DNA of 64,000 nt from Kuafuiihalomonas sp050331295 (GCA_050331295.1 JBHJGZ010000001.1:62001-126000); one strand, 5' to 3'; positions 16,971 through 26,358 are shown, counted from the stretch's first letter. Notes: generated by a model not told the origin, from the sequence alone. Translations and numbers: made by a program.

Positions 16971-17151
16971 GAGCGCAGTCTGACCAGTCGTCGACGCCAA
17001 CCCGACAGTTTTTGAGATGCCCCTTCGTAGGGACAGGCTTTCAATGCGTATTTCGGCCGTCGTGATCCACTCTCTCGAAGTCTTCCATATCGCGGGGCGG
17101 TGCTGATATACTGGGTGGAACGAGGAGGAGAATCTTGCCGCGACTCCTGGG

Positions 17152-18420
17152 TCAAATGCGCAGCTGGCTTCGGAGGGTGAAGGCCACGGCGTGGTCGATG
17201 CTCGGGTCGCCGGCCGGAACGATGACCCACTGAATGTCCGGTTGAAGGCTCCACCAGCCAAAGATGGGAAGACGATAGGTCAGTTCGACGGCGGTCTCCC
17301 AGTCGGACGCATCCACCGGATGGGCGGCCGCAACGGCGAGACCGAGCGCATCTTTTGGCCTCCAGTCAGAGACTCCTCGGTAGACCAAGCCGCCCCCGAC
17401 ATATCCGTTGACGAGATGACCACGTCGACTGCCTGCGCCGAACCTAAAGAACACATTCAAACCCTCCGACGGTCGGTCGGCTTCTCGGTAGATGGCCTGT
17501 TGCGCGAGGCCATATCCTCCATATGCGCCGCGTCGCGACGAAGTCGCGTCTTCAAACCGGGTGGTATACCCATAGGCGCCGACGGCAAACTTTCCGTAAT
17601 ACCCAAACGAATCGATCGCGGGCGTCCCATTGAAGCGTCGTTCCACGCGTCGAGTTGCTGCTTCGCCCGGGATGTTGATCCAACCGATCTCTCCCACCAC
17701 CAAGATCCCATCTCCGTCGCCAAGTCGGATGCTGGTGCGTCCAGGCCGATCTGGATTTCCGGGGACACCGTCGGCCACTACCAAACGCCCGAAGAGCGCC
17801 GGTGTAGGACGGATTTCGAACCGAAGTCCCAACGAAGTCTGAGGAAATGTGGATGGGCCATTGATCCCGGAGTTTCCGAACTCGCCACCGGTACCAAACG
17901 AGCTTTGAACGAACACGGCGGCTGTCGGCGCCACGTCGAATTCGGAGGTGACATCATAGAGGCCAGCCAGAACATCTAGCTTTCCTTGGAAGAGACTTTG
18001 GGCGACATAGGCTTCGAACAACCGCCATCCGTAAGGCGCTTCGATGTTGTTGAACCCCTGAACGTCACCGACCCGTTCACTCGGTCGGCCTCCGTGGGTC
18101 CCGAGACCGTACAAAGATAAGCGACCACCGGGCCACCCGAGCAGCTGGTCTAAATCCAACTCCAGCACGAGGTCGAGATTTCCAAGGGCATCGAGTCCAG
18201 TTTCCAGTCCACCCACCATGTTGAAGACAGCATCTGCGGTGTAGAAGAACTCCAGGCTCACGCCGCGCTCCTCCAGTGAGGACCGAAGTCCCCCCCAATC
18301 CCCCGATAGGTTGCTTCGATGAACGAACCCCTCGGCACCAAGTGAATCTTCCGACGCCAGAGACGAGACGAGCATCGAGCCGACGACCCAAGAAAGTGGC
18401 GCCCTTATACCAAAGCGCAT
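17152..18420 (-). CDS. OprB-type carbohydrate porin
   Basis: 422-aa outer-membrane beta-barrel porin of the OprB family, which passes sugars. A signal peptide (residues 1-29, ending SLGA) precedes the diagnostic LSGDWGGLRSSLEERGVSLE segment, then alternating strands to a C-terminal FTLRSQLRI, ending in the aromatic/hydrophobic pattern read by the Bam machine. Further OprB-like segments are LDVLAGLYDVTSEFDV, SSFGTGGEFGNSGINGPSTF and YTTRFEDATSS. Single gene; the downstream region and the photolyase upstream (54 nt away, same strand) give no clear functional link. Confidence 0.88.
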   Translation of the reverse strand: MRFGIRAPLSWVVGSMLVSSLASEDSLGAEGFVHRSNLSGDWGGLRSSLEERGVSLEFFYTADAVFNMVGGLETGLDALGNLDLVLELDLDQLLGWPGGRLSLYGLGTHGGRPSERVGDVQGFNNIEAPYGWRLFEAYVAQSLFQGKLDVLAGLYDVTSEFDVAPTAAVFVQSSFGTGGEFGNSGINGPSTFPQTSLGLRFEIRPTPALFGRLVVADGVPGNPDRPGRTSIRLGDGDGILVVGEIGWINIPGEAATRRVERRFNGTPAIDSFGYYGKFAVGAYGYTTRFEDATSSRRGAYGGYGLAQQAIYREADRPSEGLNVFFRFGAGSRRGHLVNGYVGGGLVYRGVSDWRPKDALGLAVAAAHPVDASDWETAVELTYRLPIFGWWSLQPDIQWVIVPAGDPSIDHAVAFTLRSQLRI

Positions 18421-18473
18421 GAACGAGTCGTCGTGATATCCCAGGATTGTCGAGATGTCCTGACTGAAGCGGT

Positions 18474-19886
18474 TTAGTCGTCTCCCGATTCGTCCGTTGC
18501 TTGTCGAGCTTGCTCCATGAGTCGGCGGACTTTCTTCAGATATGCGTTACCGTCAGCCTTCCGCTCCAGTCCGCTGCGAGACATGAAGCGCAGCTTCCCA
18601 TATATCGGTCGCTCGGCGTGTGGACGATCGTGCCGGCCAAAGAGCCAAGCCACGTTGGCGAAACTGTTCGGATCCCGACCGTCCAAGAAGTACTTGTTGT
18701 TGAGCTGGAGCGCCCGTCTGAACGCCTGCCGCGGCGTAGGAGTCCACTCGATAATCTTTTTTCCCCAATACATGCGCATGTAATTGTGCATGTAACCGGT
18801 CACCTTCATTTCGTTCATGGCCGCATTCCAATAGGGATCTTCGGTTTGAGCGGCCTCCAGCTGCTTCATCGTGTAGGAAGGCGCTCGTTCATCCCTCTTG
18901 TGTGCCTCGAGCGTTTCAACGGCCCAGTTCGGAAGCCCATCGAACCGGTCATACTTGGGTTCATTCAGCACGAAGTTAATGGCCAACTCTCGTCGGACGA
19001 GGAGTTCTTCAAGGTACGGTCCGATTTCATCTTCGACCCCGGAAGCTTGGATCTGAAGCGCAACATAGATCGGCGAAATGTGTCCGGAGTGAAGATACCT
19101 TCCCATATGGGACACCGCATCGTGCTCCGGCTGCTTCCGGAGTTTCGAGTACCGTTGAAGGTCTTGTTCGATGAAGGCGTCCAGAATTCGACGCGCCGCG
19201 TTCGTTCCCCCCTGCGTCCACCAATCTACCGGGGACACACTCCAGTCGAGTTTCATGTCCCGCATCATTTGATCGAGCTTTGTGAGGTCGACGCCCTTCG
19301 CGAGTCGCAAGCCCTCGGTGTCGGCCCGCAGCGGGCGGGTCTTGAGATCCACGCAATGGCTTTCTTGAAGCGCGATCAACTTGGGCCGAATCGTCCGAGC
19401 TGCATACTCGAGATGATCCGAGGCCACGTCGGCTGGCACGATCGCGTCCGACTCGACTTGCTCGACCGGTCGGGTCAGCGATTCAGCGATCTGAGTCCGT
19501 ATCTGACGCTGGTGTCGCAGATAGCCTCGGTCCACGACAACGGAGCGCGCGCCTTTCGCCCATTCCGCTGCTACCTCTGGCGGTTCGCCCAGCACCGCGC
19601 GGAAGGGGATCTTGCGCCGCCGAAGAGCCACCTCTACGTCCCGCAGGCCTTCGAGAAGAAAGCGCATGTGACGAGCGTTCATGTCGGGGGCCGACGTCCA
19701 GATCGGGCTGACGACGACCGCCGGTATCTTCATTTGATTGGCGCGCATCACCGCAAATTCCAGGGCGTGATTTCGCTCGGCTCGATGGCTTTGTTCCATC
19801 AAATAGAGGACGTATCGGCCCCGACGTGCGGGCTCTCGGTCGTTCAAGGCCTGAACGCGGTCGCGAGGGATGACTTGACTGGGCAC
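18474..19886 (-). CDS. phr: Class II CPD photolyase
   Basis: 470-aa deoxyribodipyrimidine photolyase, which uses FAD and blue light to split cyclobutane pyrimidine dimers in DNA. The N-terminal alpha/beta antenna domain is typical of class II (residues 24-170: YVLYLMEQSHRAERNHALEF). The C-terminal FAD domain has the class II signatures SHMGRYLHSGHISPIYVALQ, ELLVRRELAINFVLNEPKYD, MKVTGYMHNYMRMYWGKKI and ALQLNNKYFLDGRDPNSFAN, with WLFGRHDRPHAERPIYGKLR near the end. Length fits the family. It may be co-transcribed with the small upstream membrane-protein reading and the OprB gene downstream. Confidence 0.93.
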   Translation of the reverse strand: MPSQVIPRDRVQALNDREPARRGRYVLYLMEQSHRAERNHALEFAVMRANQMKIPAVVVSPIWTSAPDMNARHMRFLLEGLRDVEVALRRRKIPFRAVLGEPPEVAAEWAKGARSVVVDRGYLRHQRQIRTQIAESLTRPVEQVESDAIVPADVASDHLEYAARTIRPKLIALQESHCVDLKTRPLRADTEGLRLAKGVDLTKLDQMMRDMKLDWSVSPVDWWTQGGTNAARRILDAFIEQDLQRYSKLRKQPEHDAVSHMGRYLHSGHISPIYVALQIQASGVEDEIGPYLEELLVRRELAINFVLNEPKYDRFDGLPNWAVETLEAHKRDERAPSYTMKQLEAAQTEDPYWNAAMNEMKVTGYMHNYMRMYWGKKIIEWTPTPRQAFRRALQLNNKYFLDGRDPNSFANVAWLFGRHDRPHAERPIYGKLRFMSRSGLERKADGNAYLKKVRRLMEQARQATDESGDD

Positions 19887-19916
19887 GGCGCCAAAAAGGT
19901 CCGGAGGAGGGTCACC

Positions 19917-20147
19917 TCAGGCTAGAAACATGAGAATCCCCGTGAACACGAGCGATGCCATGAATGCGATGGCAAAATTGCGGGTACCTCTCGGCCACGC
20001 TTGGCCGCTTCGGGGGCCCGCACTGAATGGCGGGCGTGGACGTGGCGGTCGAGTCGAGGCAACGAGGTCCTGGGGTCGGGTTTGAGAGCCCAGATGCCCG
20101 CCGCTGTCGGGCGGAGCGGATTGGCCAAAGTCTTGGGATGCGTATGC
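19917..20147 (-). CDS. Possible small C-tail-anchored membrane protein
   Basis: A 76-codon reading with a Pro/Arg-rich polar N-terminus and a clear C-terminal hydrophobic helix (FAIAFMASLVFTGILMFLA). The stop is 30 nt before the photolyase start on the same strand. There is no good ribosome site at the chosen Met and no family match, so only the hydrophobic tail argues for it. The rest of the gap up to about 20,500 shows nothing else. Confidence 0.3.
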   Translation of the reverse strand, partial: AYASQDFGQSAPPDSGGHLGSQTRPQDLVASTRPPRPRPPFSAGPRSGQAWPRGTRNFAIAFMASLVFTGILMFLA

Positions 20148-20504
20148 CATCAGTTTGCTCTGCACCAAAGCTCTGGACCTCCCAAGTGGCATCAGATGCG
20201 CACACGACTCCGTTGGATATCTCGCGGACGTGGGTGCACACACGACCGCTCTCCGAGTCTTCTCGAGCATGTCGGCCAAGTCCGAGCCGGAGCTCGTCAG
20301 GATTACGATGTACAAGTGGGCGATAACCGGCGGGGAAGGGCGACCATCGGGCTCGCAATGTCCGCGACGCCGAACGACAGCTCATCCAAAAGCATCCGCA
20401 TGCGTAGATTATGCTGGATGAGCCTCTTTGCATGCATTGGCCGATCTGCAACGGTGGATGGAGATCGCTGTCCCGTATCTCGCATCGATTCCAAGGAGCC
20501 GACG

Positions 20505-20795
20505 ATGAAGAAGTTCATGATGCTCATGGTTGGATTTGAAACGCCCACTTCAGCCATCATGACCGCATGGCGCCGATGGTTCGAATCCATCGCCGAGAGG
20601 CAGTTGGACCGCGGCGCATTGATGAACGGGCGAGAGATTTCGAGGGCGGGCGTCCAGGAACTCCCCATGGACCGCAGTGCCGTCACCGGTTACGTCGTGA
20701 TCCACGCCGAGAACCTCGATGAGGCGATGAGGATTGCGGAACAGAACCCTTATATTGAAAGTATTCGCGTCTACGAGATCATGGGCAAGGCGTAG
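20505..20795 (+). CDS. YCII-related domain protein
   Basis: 96-aa protein with the ferredoxin-like YCII fold: MKKFMMLMVGFETPTSAIM at the start and VTGYVVIHAENLDEAMRIAE..NP at the end, followed by the closing strand SIRVYEIM. This family includes small dimeric enzymes and domains of unresolved activity. The ATG has an AAGGAG ribosome site 8 nt upstream; a longer reading in this frame is Arg-rich and is not used. It has no catalytic His-Asp pair that I could identify. Confidence 0.8.
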   Translation: MKKFMMLMVGFETPTSAIMTAWRRWFESIAERQLDRGALMNGREISRAGVQELPMDRSAVTGYVVIHAENLDEAMRIAEQNPYIESIRVYEIMGKA

Positions 20796-20869
20796 CCTCG
20801 ATCGGCGACCCGGGAGCCGGACCCGATGACGTCACGCGGTCTTGGTGGGAGTAGGTCGAGGGCCCGACG

Positions 20870-21145
20870 CTAAAATCGAGCTCCAGGCCGACGCTGTCGG
20901 TCCTCCGCGATGTTCACGCGGATGGAACGACCCTGCAACTGCGACCCATCTAGACCGGCGATCGCAGCCTGAGCGGCGTCGGCGGTCGCCATGGTCACGA
21001 ATCCAAAACCTCGAGGTCGACCGGTCTCGCGGTCCGTGATCAGTTTCACTTCCACGACGTCGCCGTACTGGACAAAAGCTTCTCGAACCGAGTTTTCGTC
21101 CGAATCCCAAGAGAGGTTTCCTACATACAATTTTGCGTTCTTCAT
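20870..21145 (-). CDS. RRM-type RNA-binding protein
   Basis: 91-aa protein consisting of one RNA recognition motif. RNP2 is KLYVGNL (residues 5-11) and RNP1 is RGFGFVTM (about 44-51), with ITDRETGRPRGFGFV linking them and a short basic tail. Such small glycine-poor RRM proteins occur in cyanobacteria and proteobacteria, often linked to cold or stress RNA handling. The start ATG is clear and size is standard. RNA binding is predicted from intact aromatic residues; specific targets are unknown. Confidence 0.92.
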   Translation of the reverse strand: MKNAKLYVGNLSWDSDENSVREAFVQYGDVVEVKLITDRETGRPRGFGFVTMATADAAQAAIAGLDGSQLQGRSIRVNIAEDRQRRPGARF

Positions 21146-21455
21146 GTCGATTCACGGGCTCTGAAACGCGTCTTGCGCGTCTTGAGGCTTCTTGGAGGCT
21201 CAGAGTCCTACCCCACAAGCAGCCGCAGCGAAAATGCTGCCGCGTTCTCGTCGGCTGAGATGTCCTGTCTGATTTCGGAGAGGAAAACGAGAGAAGAAAT
21301 CGGGAGCGCGCTCGGAACGTGTAGGGACAGTCGACAGCCCGCATGGTGAAGTCAAGGCGATTGCGAGCATGGGGGCCGTATTCTGCAGTCGTGGCGTCGG
21401 CGCGACTCCAGAGGGATTTCGAGCCACCTGCGAAATCGCTTGGGGCGCGTGGGTG
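21146..21455. other. Gap, nothing identified
   Basis: About 310 nt between the RRM gene and the MerR gene. No convincing coding signal on either strand. It includes the upstream region of the RRM gene, where cold-shock-type 5' leaders might be expected, but no specific element was recognised. Confidence 0.4.
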
Positions 21456-22211
21456 TCAAACCTTCTGATTCCGTCCTTTCGGAAGGATTCGAGTCGGGCC
21501 CGTACTCAGCAGTTCCCGCATCGCCTTTTCCATCTCCTGACTGAAGATGAGGCGCAATGCTTCTTGACCGAGCGGGCGGACGGCTCGAAAAGCCTCCATC
21601 AGCTCATCCGCATTGGCGTCATGGCCAAATCCGACCGAGGCCCGTTTGACAAAATACTTGGCGAGCTCCTTGGAGGCTCTGGTTACATGCTTCCGCATGA
21701 TGGCCGCTGCCTCGTACGCCGTATCGAGATCTACACCCGAGGCCTCCAGTTGAAGTGTAATCCGGAGTAAGCCCGGACTCCGCACCTTGAACTGCTCTCC
21801 TTGACGTTCGACCAACCGGAGGCGTGCCAGGTCGCTGATGAGGCCAGGGCGGTCTTCCTCGATCAATCGATGAAGTTCCTCCCGCGTCATCAAGAGAGGG
21901 CGATCTTCTGACCATGGGGCACCGATCTGTTCCTCGAGCCCGAGCCATTCGTGGAGGTTGAGCTGACCTGCGTCGATCTTGTGAAGGAGCTCGCAGATCG
22001 CCTTCATCCTCAGACCTCGGTCTTGGAGCGAAGCTACGAGCTCGAGTCGCTGAAGGTGCCGCGCGTTGTAGTACGCGACGCGTCCACGAACGGTGGGTTT
22101 CGGCAAGGCGCCCGTCGATTGATAAAACCGGATCGTGCGGCTGGGGACTCGGCTGGCAGTGGCCAACTCGTCGATCGTGTATTCCTCGGCTTCTTTGGCG
22201 TGATCCGGCAT
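21456..22211 (-). CDS. MerR-family transcriptional regulator
   Basis: 251-aa regulator. The winged helix-turn-helix is at residues about 11-80 (YTIDELATASRVPSRTIRFY, YNARHLQRLELVASLQDRGL). The ~170-residue C-terminal part is a long effector/dimer domain without the Cys of metal sensors. Start lies 30 nt after the desaturase stop on the same strand, so the two genes form an operon and this protein probably controls the desaturase. The promoter upstream of the desaturase contains a perfect palindrome between -35 and -10, a plausible binding site. Likely a lipid-responsive regulator (inference from context). Confidence 0.85.
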   Translation of the reverse strand: MPDHAKEAEEYTIDELATASRVPSRTIRFYQSTGALPKPTVRGRVAYYNARHLQRLELVASLQDRGLRMKAICELLHKIDAGQLNLHEWLGLEEQIGAPWSEDRPLLMTREELHRLIEEDRPGLISDLARLRLVERQGEQFKVRSPGLLRITLQLEASGVDLDTAYEAAAIMRKHVTRASKELAKYFVKRASVGFGHDANADELMEAFRAVRPLGQEALRLIFSQEMEKAMRELLSTGPTRILPKGRNQKV

Positions 22212-22241
22212 CCGGTGGGTCTCAAACCATACCCGAGTACC

Positions 22242-23462
22242 TCATACAGCTCCAGCGACTGCGGTTTCCGGCGAGTGACCCTTGGCGCGGCACTGCTTCG
22301 CTCGCGGCATGCTCAGCCGGCCGATATGGGCGAGGGCTTTGCCGAGGGTCTTTGGCCAGCTCTCTTTTCGGTACGGAATGCCATGCGCTCGGCACGCTGC
22401 TTCGACCTGGGGAGCGACTTCGCGGAGTCGGTTGGGGGGAAGCTTGGGGAAGAGGTGGTGCTCGATCTGTAGGTCAAGGCCCCCGCAGAGGACCGAGAGC
22501 GGCCAGCTCACCGAAAAGTCGTTGCTGGCCTCGACCTGCATGGCATACCACTGTCCGCGACCGCGAGCCTTCGTACCTTCGTCGAAGGACTGCACGTCGC
22601 CCCCAACATGCCCACAGAAGATGGTTGCGGCGGAGTATACGTTGCGAATGGTCTCGGCCAAAAAGTTCCCGAACAAGACCTTTGGAAAGGCTGGGCCGGC
22701 CAGCATCGGGTAGAAGATGTATTCTTTGGCATAGTACGGAATGTACTTTCGAAACGCTCTCCGATGAGCGTTCCAAAGGCTGGCCATGGAGCGGTCCGGG
22801 AGGAAATCGAGATCGTCTTCTCGTCCATTGCCAAAATAGACGTCAATGAGCCCGGTGAAGTGTGCGTTCATGACGAAGAGGAAGTTGGGCCAAATCAACG
22901 TCAGCGCAAACGGCAGCTGATGGTAGTTGTGAAACGTATGTGGAGTCTGCTCGGTCAAGCGGACATGACCGAAGTGAATGTCCGGGTCCTTGCCCGCTAC
23001 ATTGGTATACTGGTGGTGTCGAACGTTGTGGCCGTGGCGCCAGCAGGTTTCGTCGATCGGCGTGTCCCAAACGAAGGTTTTCGAGTTGAGAGTGTCCGCG
23101 TCCTTCATCCGATCGTAGGTTCCGTGTAGTACGGTGTGACCAATCTCGGTCGCTTCGAGTTGCTTGTGGATCCACAAGGCGCCTACGCCCGTACAGAAGC
23201 TCAGGGGTTCGGGGCTGAAGTGGATGAGAAGCCGACCACCCGCTTCCATGGCCTTGGAGAAGGCCTGCACGCGCCGCATGTAGTCGACGTCTTCCGGGCC
23301 GAGCTCGGCTTCGGCCCGGGCACGGATATCGTCGATCGCTTTCTGAAACGAAGCGTATCGTTCTCGACTTGAACCCTCTGCCGGGTCCGCACCTTCTCGT
23401 CCTTGGATTCGCGTCGCTGGGCCCCGAGTTTCGGCTTTCGCCGTGATGGCTGCACTGGGCAT
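22242..23462 (-). CDS. Membrane fatty-acid desaturase
   Basis: 406-aa non-haem di-iron desaturase of the front-end/acyl-lipid type. Three histidine boxes are present: HTVLH (with GH just before), HNVRHH, and QIEHH in GGLDLQIEHHLFPKL. Hydrophobic segments lie around ALTLIWPNFLFVMNAH and between the boxes. The QxxHH third box is typical of acyl-lipid and front-end desaturases. The start is the ATG preceded by GGGAGGGGG with about 6 nt spacing; a longer in-frame version lacks a site. Operon with the MerR regulator. Role: membrane lipid unsaturation; bond position cannot be read from sequence. Confidence 0.9.
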   Translation of the reverse strand: MPSAAITAKAETRGPATRIQGREGADPAEGSSRERYASFQKAIDDIRARAEAELGPEDVDYMRRVQAFSKAMEAGGRLLIHFSPEPLSFCTGVGALWIHKQLEATEIGHTVLHGTYDRMKDADTLNSKTFVWDTPIDETCWRHGHNVRHHQYTNVAGKDPDIHFGHVRLTEQTPHTFHNYHQLPFALTLIWPNFLFVMNAHFTGLIDVYFGNGREDDLDFLPDRSMASLWNAHRRAFRKYIPYYAKEYIFYPMLAGPAFPKVLFGNFLAETIRNVYSAATIFCGHVGGDVQSFDEGTKARGRGQWYAMQVEASNDFSVSWPLSVLCGGLDLQIEHHLFPKLPPNRLREVAPQVEAACRAHGIPYRKESWPKTLGKALAHIGRLSMPRAKQCRAKGHSPETAVAGAV

Positions 23463-23521
23463 GTCATTCCCCCTCCCGAGAAACGTCGCCCGCGGAGTCG
23501 GGAGAGGCACTCTCGAAAACG

Positions 23522-23550
23522 GTAATAACTGTAACAGTGCTTGGTGTCAA
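23522..23550 (-). promoter_or_regulatory. Promoter with internal operator for desaturase-merR
   Basis: On the minus strand TTGACA (23545-23550) and TATTAC (23522-23527) are separated by 17 nt. The spacer contains the perfect palindrome ACTGTTACAGT (23528-23538) directly against the -10. The start codon is about 55 nt downstream. An operator placed inside the spacer fits repression, or MerR-type control, of the operon that encodes the regulator. Confidence 0.6.
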
Positions 23551-23745
23551 CATCTTTGCCCGCGGCGCTCGAGAGGCGCCGGCGCCGGCGAAAACGGAAC
23601 ATGGGTGCGGAAAGTAGGCTCTGGACCCATGACCGGTAGCTGCCGGTCGCGGCGAGGCAGACAACTCAAGACAAACGTCGCCCATCCGATCGGATGGGGG
23701 TGCTGATGCACCGGAAGTGTTCGAGCCTGCAGAAGGCGCTCGGAT

Positions 23746-23990
23746 ATGAAAACACGAACGATCCCAGACATCACGCGGCGGGAACATCGTCTATGGGTGG
23801 ACGAGGACGGCCCAAGCCGCTTCTCGTTTCCTCTTCGCTATGCCTGGCCGAGCGAACTTGATCTCATGGCGCGGATCGCCGGTCTAGAGCTACAGCACCG
23901 CTGGGAGGACTGGTATCAGAAGCCTTTCGACAGGCACAGGCAGAGCCATGTCTCAGTTTGGCGGAGGGCAGCCAAAATGATGGCTCTGGA
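23746..23990 (+). pseudogene. C-terminal remnant of a SAM-dependent methyltransferase
   Basis: The reading contains REHRLWVDEDGPSRFSFPLR, YAWPSELDLMARIAGLELQH and RWEDWYQKPFDRHRQSHVSV, the last ~65 residues of class I methyltransferases of the methyltransf_25 type (usual end: RYAWPSELDLMARLAGLRL..RWGDW...PF...S.SHVSVY). The SAM-binding Rossmann part is missing: upstream lies the desaturase promoter. After SVWRR the frame is no longer family-like. A leftover of a deleted gene. Confidence 0.6.
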
Positions 23991-23992
23991 CC

Positions 23993-24916
23993 CTAGTTCC
24001 GCGGGTCGAGCAGGACCTCGTCGATCACGTGGACCGTGCCGTTTTCCGCCTCGACATCGGTGACGATGATGTCGATCCCGTTAACGGTCAGCGGATGGCG
24101 CTCGAAGTCCAGGCGGAGCCGGCCCAACGCTCGCACTCGACGGCCCGTCTTCGCGCGCTCGACCACGTCGATCGCGTCGAGTTCGAGCGCGACCACGTGG
24201 TCGAGCAGGATGTTCGTCAGTGTCCGGTCATCGACCTCGTCCAGACCCGAGAGACCGAGAGACATCAGAAGGTCCAGAAAGGCCTGATTGGTCGGGGCGA
24301 ATACGGTGAAGGGGCCGCCATTGGACAGCACGAGATCGAGTCCGGTTCGGCTGACCGCTTCCACCAGGATCGAAAGCTCTGGGGTAGAAAGCGCGAGCTC
24401 CGTGATGCTCGGGCGTGGATCCGGATCGATCAACACTTCATCGATGATGTGTATGATCCCGTTCGAAGCTCGGATGTCTGCATCCACGACGTCGATGTCG
24501 TTCACTTGAAGGGGATGCCGGTCGAACTCGAGCCGAAGCTCCCCGAGTGCGAACTCGTCCTGGTCTCGGCGGTCGGACCGGATGAGGGTGCGAGCGCTCA
24601 GTCGAGCCTGCACCACATGGTCGAGCAAAATGTCGGTGAGCACGTCCACCGGAACTTCGTCCAGGCTAGAGAGGCCCAGCTGGTCGAGCAGATTCAGGAA
24701 TGCATGATCGTTGGGAGCGAAGACGGTGAACGGTCCGCTGCCGTCCAAGGTGGCGACCAGGTTCGCCCGTTCCAGCGCATCCGCCAGGATCGAGAGACGG
24801 CCGTCTTGCACGACGCGATCCGCGATGGTGGCGCGTCGGAAAAACGAAGCCTCGGCATGCGAGGCGAGAGTGAAGATCACCAGTGTGAGTACATAAGCAT
24901 GTGTCATCGTTTTCAT
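23993..24916 (-). CDS. Secreted protein with two fasciclin (FAS1) domains
   Basis: 307-aa exported protein. A signal peptide (residues 1-23, ending SHAEA) is followed by two FAS1 domains at about 28-165 and 167-305. Each has the H1 box (GPFTVFAPNDHAFLNLL; GPFTVFAPTNQAFLDLL), the LLDHVV segment and the H2 box (NGIIHIIDEVLI; NGTVHVIDEVLL). FAS1 proteins mediate adhesion or extracellular matrix contacts. A GAAGGAGGATATC ribosome site precedes the ATG. Domains are about 40% alike by eye, consistent with an internal duplication. Periplasmic or released. Confidence 0.92.
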   Translation of the reverse strand: MKTMTHAYVLTLVIFTLASHAEASFFRRATIADRVVQDGRLSILADALERANLVATLDGSGPFTVFAPNDHAFLNLLDQLGLSSLDEVPVDVLTDILLDHVVQARLSARTLIRSDRRDQDEFALGELRLEFDRHPLQVNDIDVVDADIRASNGIIHIIDEVLIDPDPRPSITELALSTPELSILVEAVSRTGLDLVLSNGGPFTVFAPTNQAFLDLLMSLGLSGLDEVDDRTLTNILLDHVVALELDAIDVVERAKTGRRVRALGRLRLDFERHPLTVNGIDIIVTDVEAENGTVHVIDEVLLDPRN

Positions 24917-25202
24917 TTGATATCCTCCTTCTTCAAAATCAGCGGCACCGCCGGTTGGACGAACCGCTCCTGCCTCCGCCTTCGCTCCACCCGAGGTCTC
25001 GGATGCGGCGTCTGCGCTTTTTACCGACGGCGAGGATCTCCGCGCAGCCGGCGCACGAAGGTCGTTTCGTCGGTCAGAGAGTTTGCGTAGCTGTCACGGC
25101 TTCGACTCGAACATTGAACATATCGAAGGCCCGGCACCGGCCCGTCTTTACAGTTTGGTCGACGGCCTGGCCTCGTACCCTGCAGGATTCGATGCCGACG
25201 CG

Positions 25203-26111
25203 TCACGCGCGACGGGCAAACATCTCGGCCCTCGCTGAATGGACGATGACCTGCACCCCCGGATGCTTGATGCGGCGGTCCACCGTGATGGCGAAGAATC
25301 GCTCTTGGACATTGGCGGCGATCCCGACTGCCGCCACGTCGTATTCTCTCACGATGTCCGCCTCGAGGATCGACGGAATCACGAACAAACCGGTGCCTCC
25401 TCGGCCGAACTGCTTCATGAGCGCGCTGTCGTCGAACTCCGCGATGATGTTCACACGGATGGAGAGATCCGACAGCCAACGGTCCAGGGAGCGGCGCAAG
25501 ACCGTATTCTCGGCCGGCATCAAGAAGGGTGCGCCGCTGAGCGATCGTGGGAAGTTGGAACGGTACTCGGAGGCAAGGTTTGCTGTTCCCACGACGAGAG
25601 CTTCACAAGTTCCCAAAAGATGATTGAAGGCTTTCACGCGCACGGAGCTGGCGATGGGCTCGTCAGCCAGGACGAGGTCGAAGTTTTGGACTGATAGCTC
25701 GGCCAACAGGGAATCGGTCGGACCTTCTCGGCATACCAAGATGGTGGGAATGGGCTGAACCAGTAACGGCTCCAGCAAGTGGTGCACGAGCATCTTCGGA
25801 AGTGCGTCCGAGATACCAACTCGAAGCCGAGTGGGCTTCCCACTGGGTCGACCTGCCAGGGTGTCCACCATCTCGCGACCGAGACTGAAGATCTCTTCAC
25901 TGTACTCGAAAACAATTCGGCCTGCGTCGGTCAACACGAGACGCCGTCCGGACCGAGAGAAGAGCGCTTCGCCCAGTTCCTTCTCGAGCAGACGGATCTG
26001 GGTGCTGATGGTAGGCTGGCTGACTCCGAGCTCCTCACTCGCCAAGGCGATCGTTCCGTTGCGGGCGACGGACCAGAAGTAGAGGAGGTGATGAAAGTTG
26101 GGCCAATGCAT
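25203..26111 (-). CDS. nhaR: LysR-family regulator of the NhaR type
   Basis: 302-aa LysR-type regulator. The start MHWPNFHHLLYFWSVARNGT with HTH helix EELGVSQPTISTQIRLLEKE and the ALFSRSGRRLVLTDAGRIVF wing match NhaR, the Na+-responsive activator of Na+/H+ antiporter genes. The C-terminal co-inducer domain includes RVGISDALPKMLVHHLLEPL, also NhaR-like. I chose the Met that begins this conserved segment; 19 extra codons upstream lack support. No antiporter gene is in the window, so its target lies elsewhere or differs. It is divergent from the collagen-like phosphoesterase gene. Confidence 0.85.
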   Translation of the reverse strand: MHWPNFHHLLYFWSVARNGTIALASEELGVSQPTISTQIRLLEKELGEALFSRSGRRLVLTDAGRIVFEYSEEIFSLGREMVDTLAGRPSGKPTRLRVGISDALPKMLVHHLLEPLLVQPIPTILVCREGPTDSLLAELSVQNFDLVLADEPIASSVRVKAFNHLLGTCEALVVGTANLASEYRSNFPRSLSGAPFLMPAENTVLRRSLDRWLSDLSIRVNIIAEFDDSALMKQFGRGGTGLFVIPSILEADIVREYDVAAVGIAANVQERFFAITVDRRIKHPGVQVIVHSARAEMFARRA

Positions 26112-26358
26112 GCTCACTGCAATCCATCCTGCATAATCTGGCGCCAAACGGACCGGGAGATGTTCCACTCCAGAGTTAGGCAGCGGTTAACGTTTCCTTC
26201 ACGTTCTTCGCCGGAGTTGAAGATTCTGTGGCGCCTCAGAAACTTCTCCTGCGCGTCAGGTTTTGAGCTGGGAACCCGACGGTTGATTTGATTGAACGCA
26301 CGCGTTTTCGGGGCCCGATTGCGGCGCGTGGGCTGCGTCGGCTCCGTAGGAGATGGCA

